Shown: piece after piece, positions 63,690 through 64,000 of the stretch
Position numbering within the stretch: the first letter of the stretch is position 1
Layout of the letters: every line of letters begins with the position of its first letter
Assembly: GCF_950295315.1 (NCBI RefSeq)
Contig: NC_080164.1
Span: 114,276,890 to 114,340,889, forward strand
Source of the DNA: Erinaceus europaeus
Taxonomy: Eukaryota > Chordata > Mammalia > Eulipotyphla > Erinaceidae
Direction of reading: 5' to 3'
DNA length: 64,000 bases
Position numbers and translations under genes: made by a program
Notes under the pieces: generated by a model
What the model was told of the DNA's origin: nothing
What the model saw: the letters and a program-made list of their open reading frames with translations, nothing else
Databases searched by the model: none

Positions 63690-64000
63690 TATTATAATTT
63701 TTATTAGTGATTTAATACTGGTTGGCAATTTTAAAGGTAACAGGTATATAACTCCACACCATTTCCACCACCAGAGTTCTGTATTCCCATCCCCCCTATT
63801 GGAAACTGCAGTGGTTCTCCCAAGATCACAAATATGGGTTGACTATTATTTCAGTAGCTTTCTGTCTGTCTATCTGTCTATAACCTATCAATCAATCAAT
63901 CTGCATTTTTGCCCATTTTTTTCTATAGTCCTGTCTTCTCTTCTTCTTCTTCTTCTTTTTTTTTTTTGTAAAATAGAAAGTATCTACAAAACCATAGAAA
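63690..64000 (-). mobile_element. Family T copy, long tail, antisense, cut by window end
   Basis: TTATTAGTGATTTAATACTGG, CCATTTCCACCACCAGAGTTC, GGAAACTGCAGTGG, then a TTC/T-run near 63940-63968. Confidence 0.85.

Noticed and set aside
1..64000. A new multi-gene or defence-type system
   Set aside because: No clustered coding genes of any kind; the window is repeats plus unique non-coding mammalian DNA.

Overview
This is mammalian nuclear DNA, and I see no protein-coding exon I can defend. The most telling signal is a dense set of tRNA-derived SINEs. Their heads carry RNA polymerase III A and B boxes, their middles are C/T-rich, and their tails read AACAAAAGGGAATAAATAAA. I recognise this family from the hedgehog (Erinaceus, Eulipotyphla) genome. 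That assignment is from memory and would be settled by one repeat-library search. Ancient mammalian repeats (MIR, L2, L1M-type LINE tails, a MaLR-like LTR) agree with a placental mammal. The rest is AT-rich unique DNA, which looks intergenic or deep-intronic.

I use working names for the families. SINE-A: about 280-390 bp, the dominant SINE. SINE-B: about 150 bp, with AATAAA and TCTTT before the A-tail, the T+ SINE layout. SINE-C: head with an 'ATAGCATAATGGTTATGCAAA'-like core. SINE-D: related to A, ending in AATAAAGATAA. SINE-G: contains GGAAGCTTTGGT. SINE-H: head resembling AGCTCAGTGGTAGAGC. Family T: a LINE-like 3' tail with a short-tail and a long-tail form. Family F: a short retroposon whose sense strand ends CCCCCAATAAA. 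All boundaries were read by eye.

Layout. 1-10 kb: SINE and family T copies, an inverted family T pair (8.4-9.3 kb) and a CpG-enriched unique block (5.8-6.5 kb). 11-13 kb: unique DNA with homeodomain-type sites. 13-20 kb: SINEs, a MIR and an L2 tail. 20-21.6 kb: a HAL1-like LINE fragment split by a family T insertion with a 17-bp target duplication. 22-23 kb: conserved-looking DNA and a 97-bp mini-LTR. 23-29 kb: SINE cluster, a conserved-looking block, a MIR split by a SINE, and an L1 tail. 29-36 kb: mostly unique. 36.2-41.6 kb: nested LINE complex, in which an L1M tail is split by a HAL1-like ORF1 LINE plus family T, themselves hit by three SINE-A copies. 43-50 kb: L1 tails and ORF2 debris split by SINEs and family F. 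52.4 kb: a 262-bp solo LTR with a 6-bp duplication. 54-64 kb: unique blocks, L1 tails, SINEs and long microsatellites.

Nothing here works as a pathway. The most interesting structures are two tiny tailless retro-insertions flanked by target duplications. One is a 5' half of tRNA-Arg(UCU) at 58.34 kb. The other is a 42-nt SINE-A head at 40.86 kb. Next come the HAL1-like nested element, a full and a mini solo LTR of one family, a family F insertion with a possible 3' transduction, and several repeat-free blocks that may be conserved enhancers. I found no CRISPR array, no operon, no functional RNA gene and no new multi-gene system.
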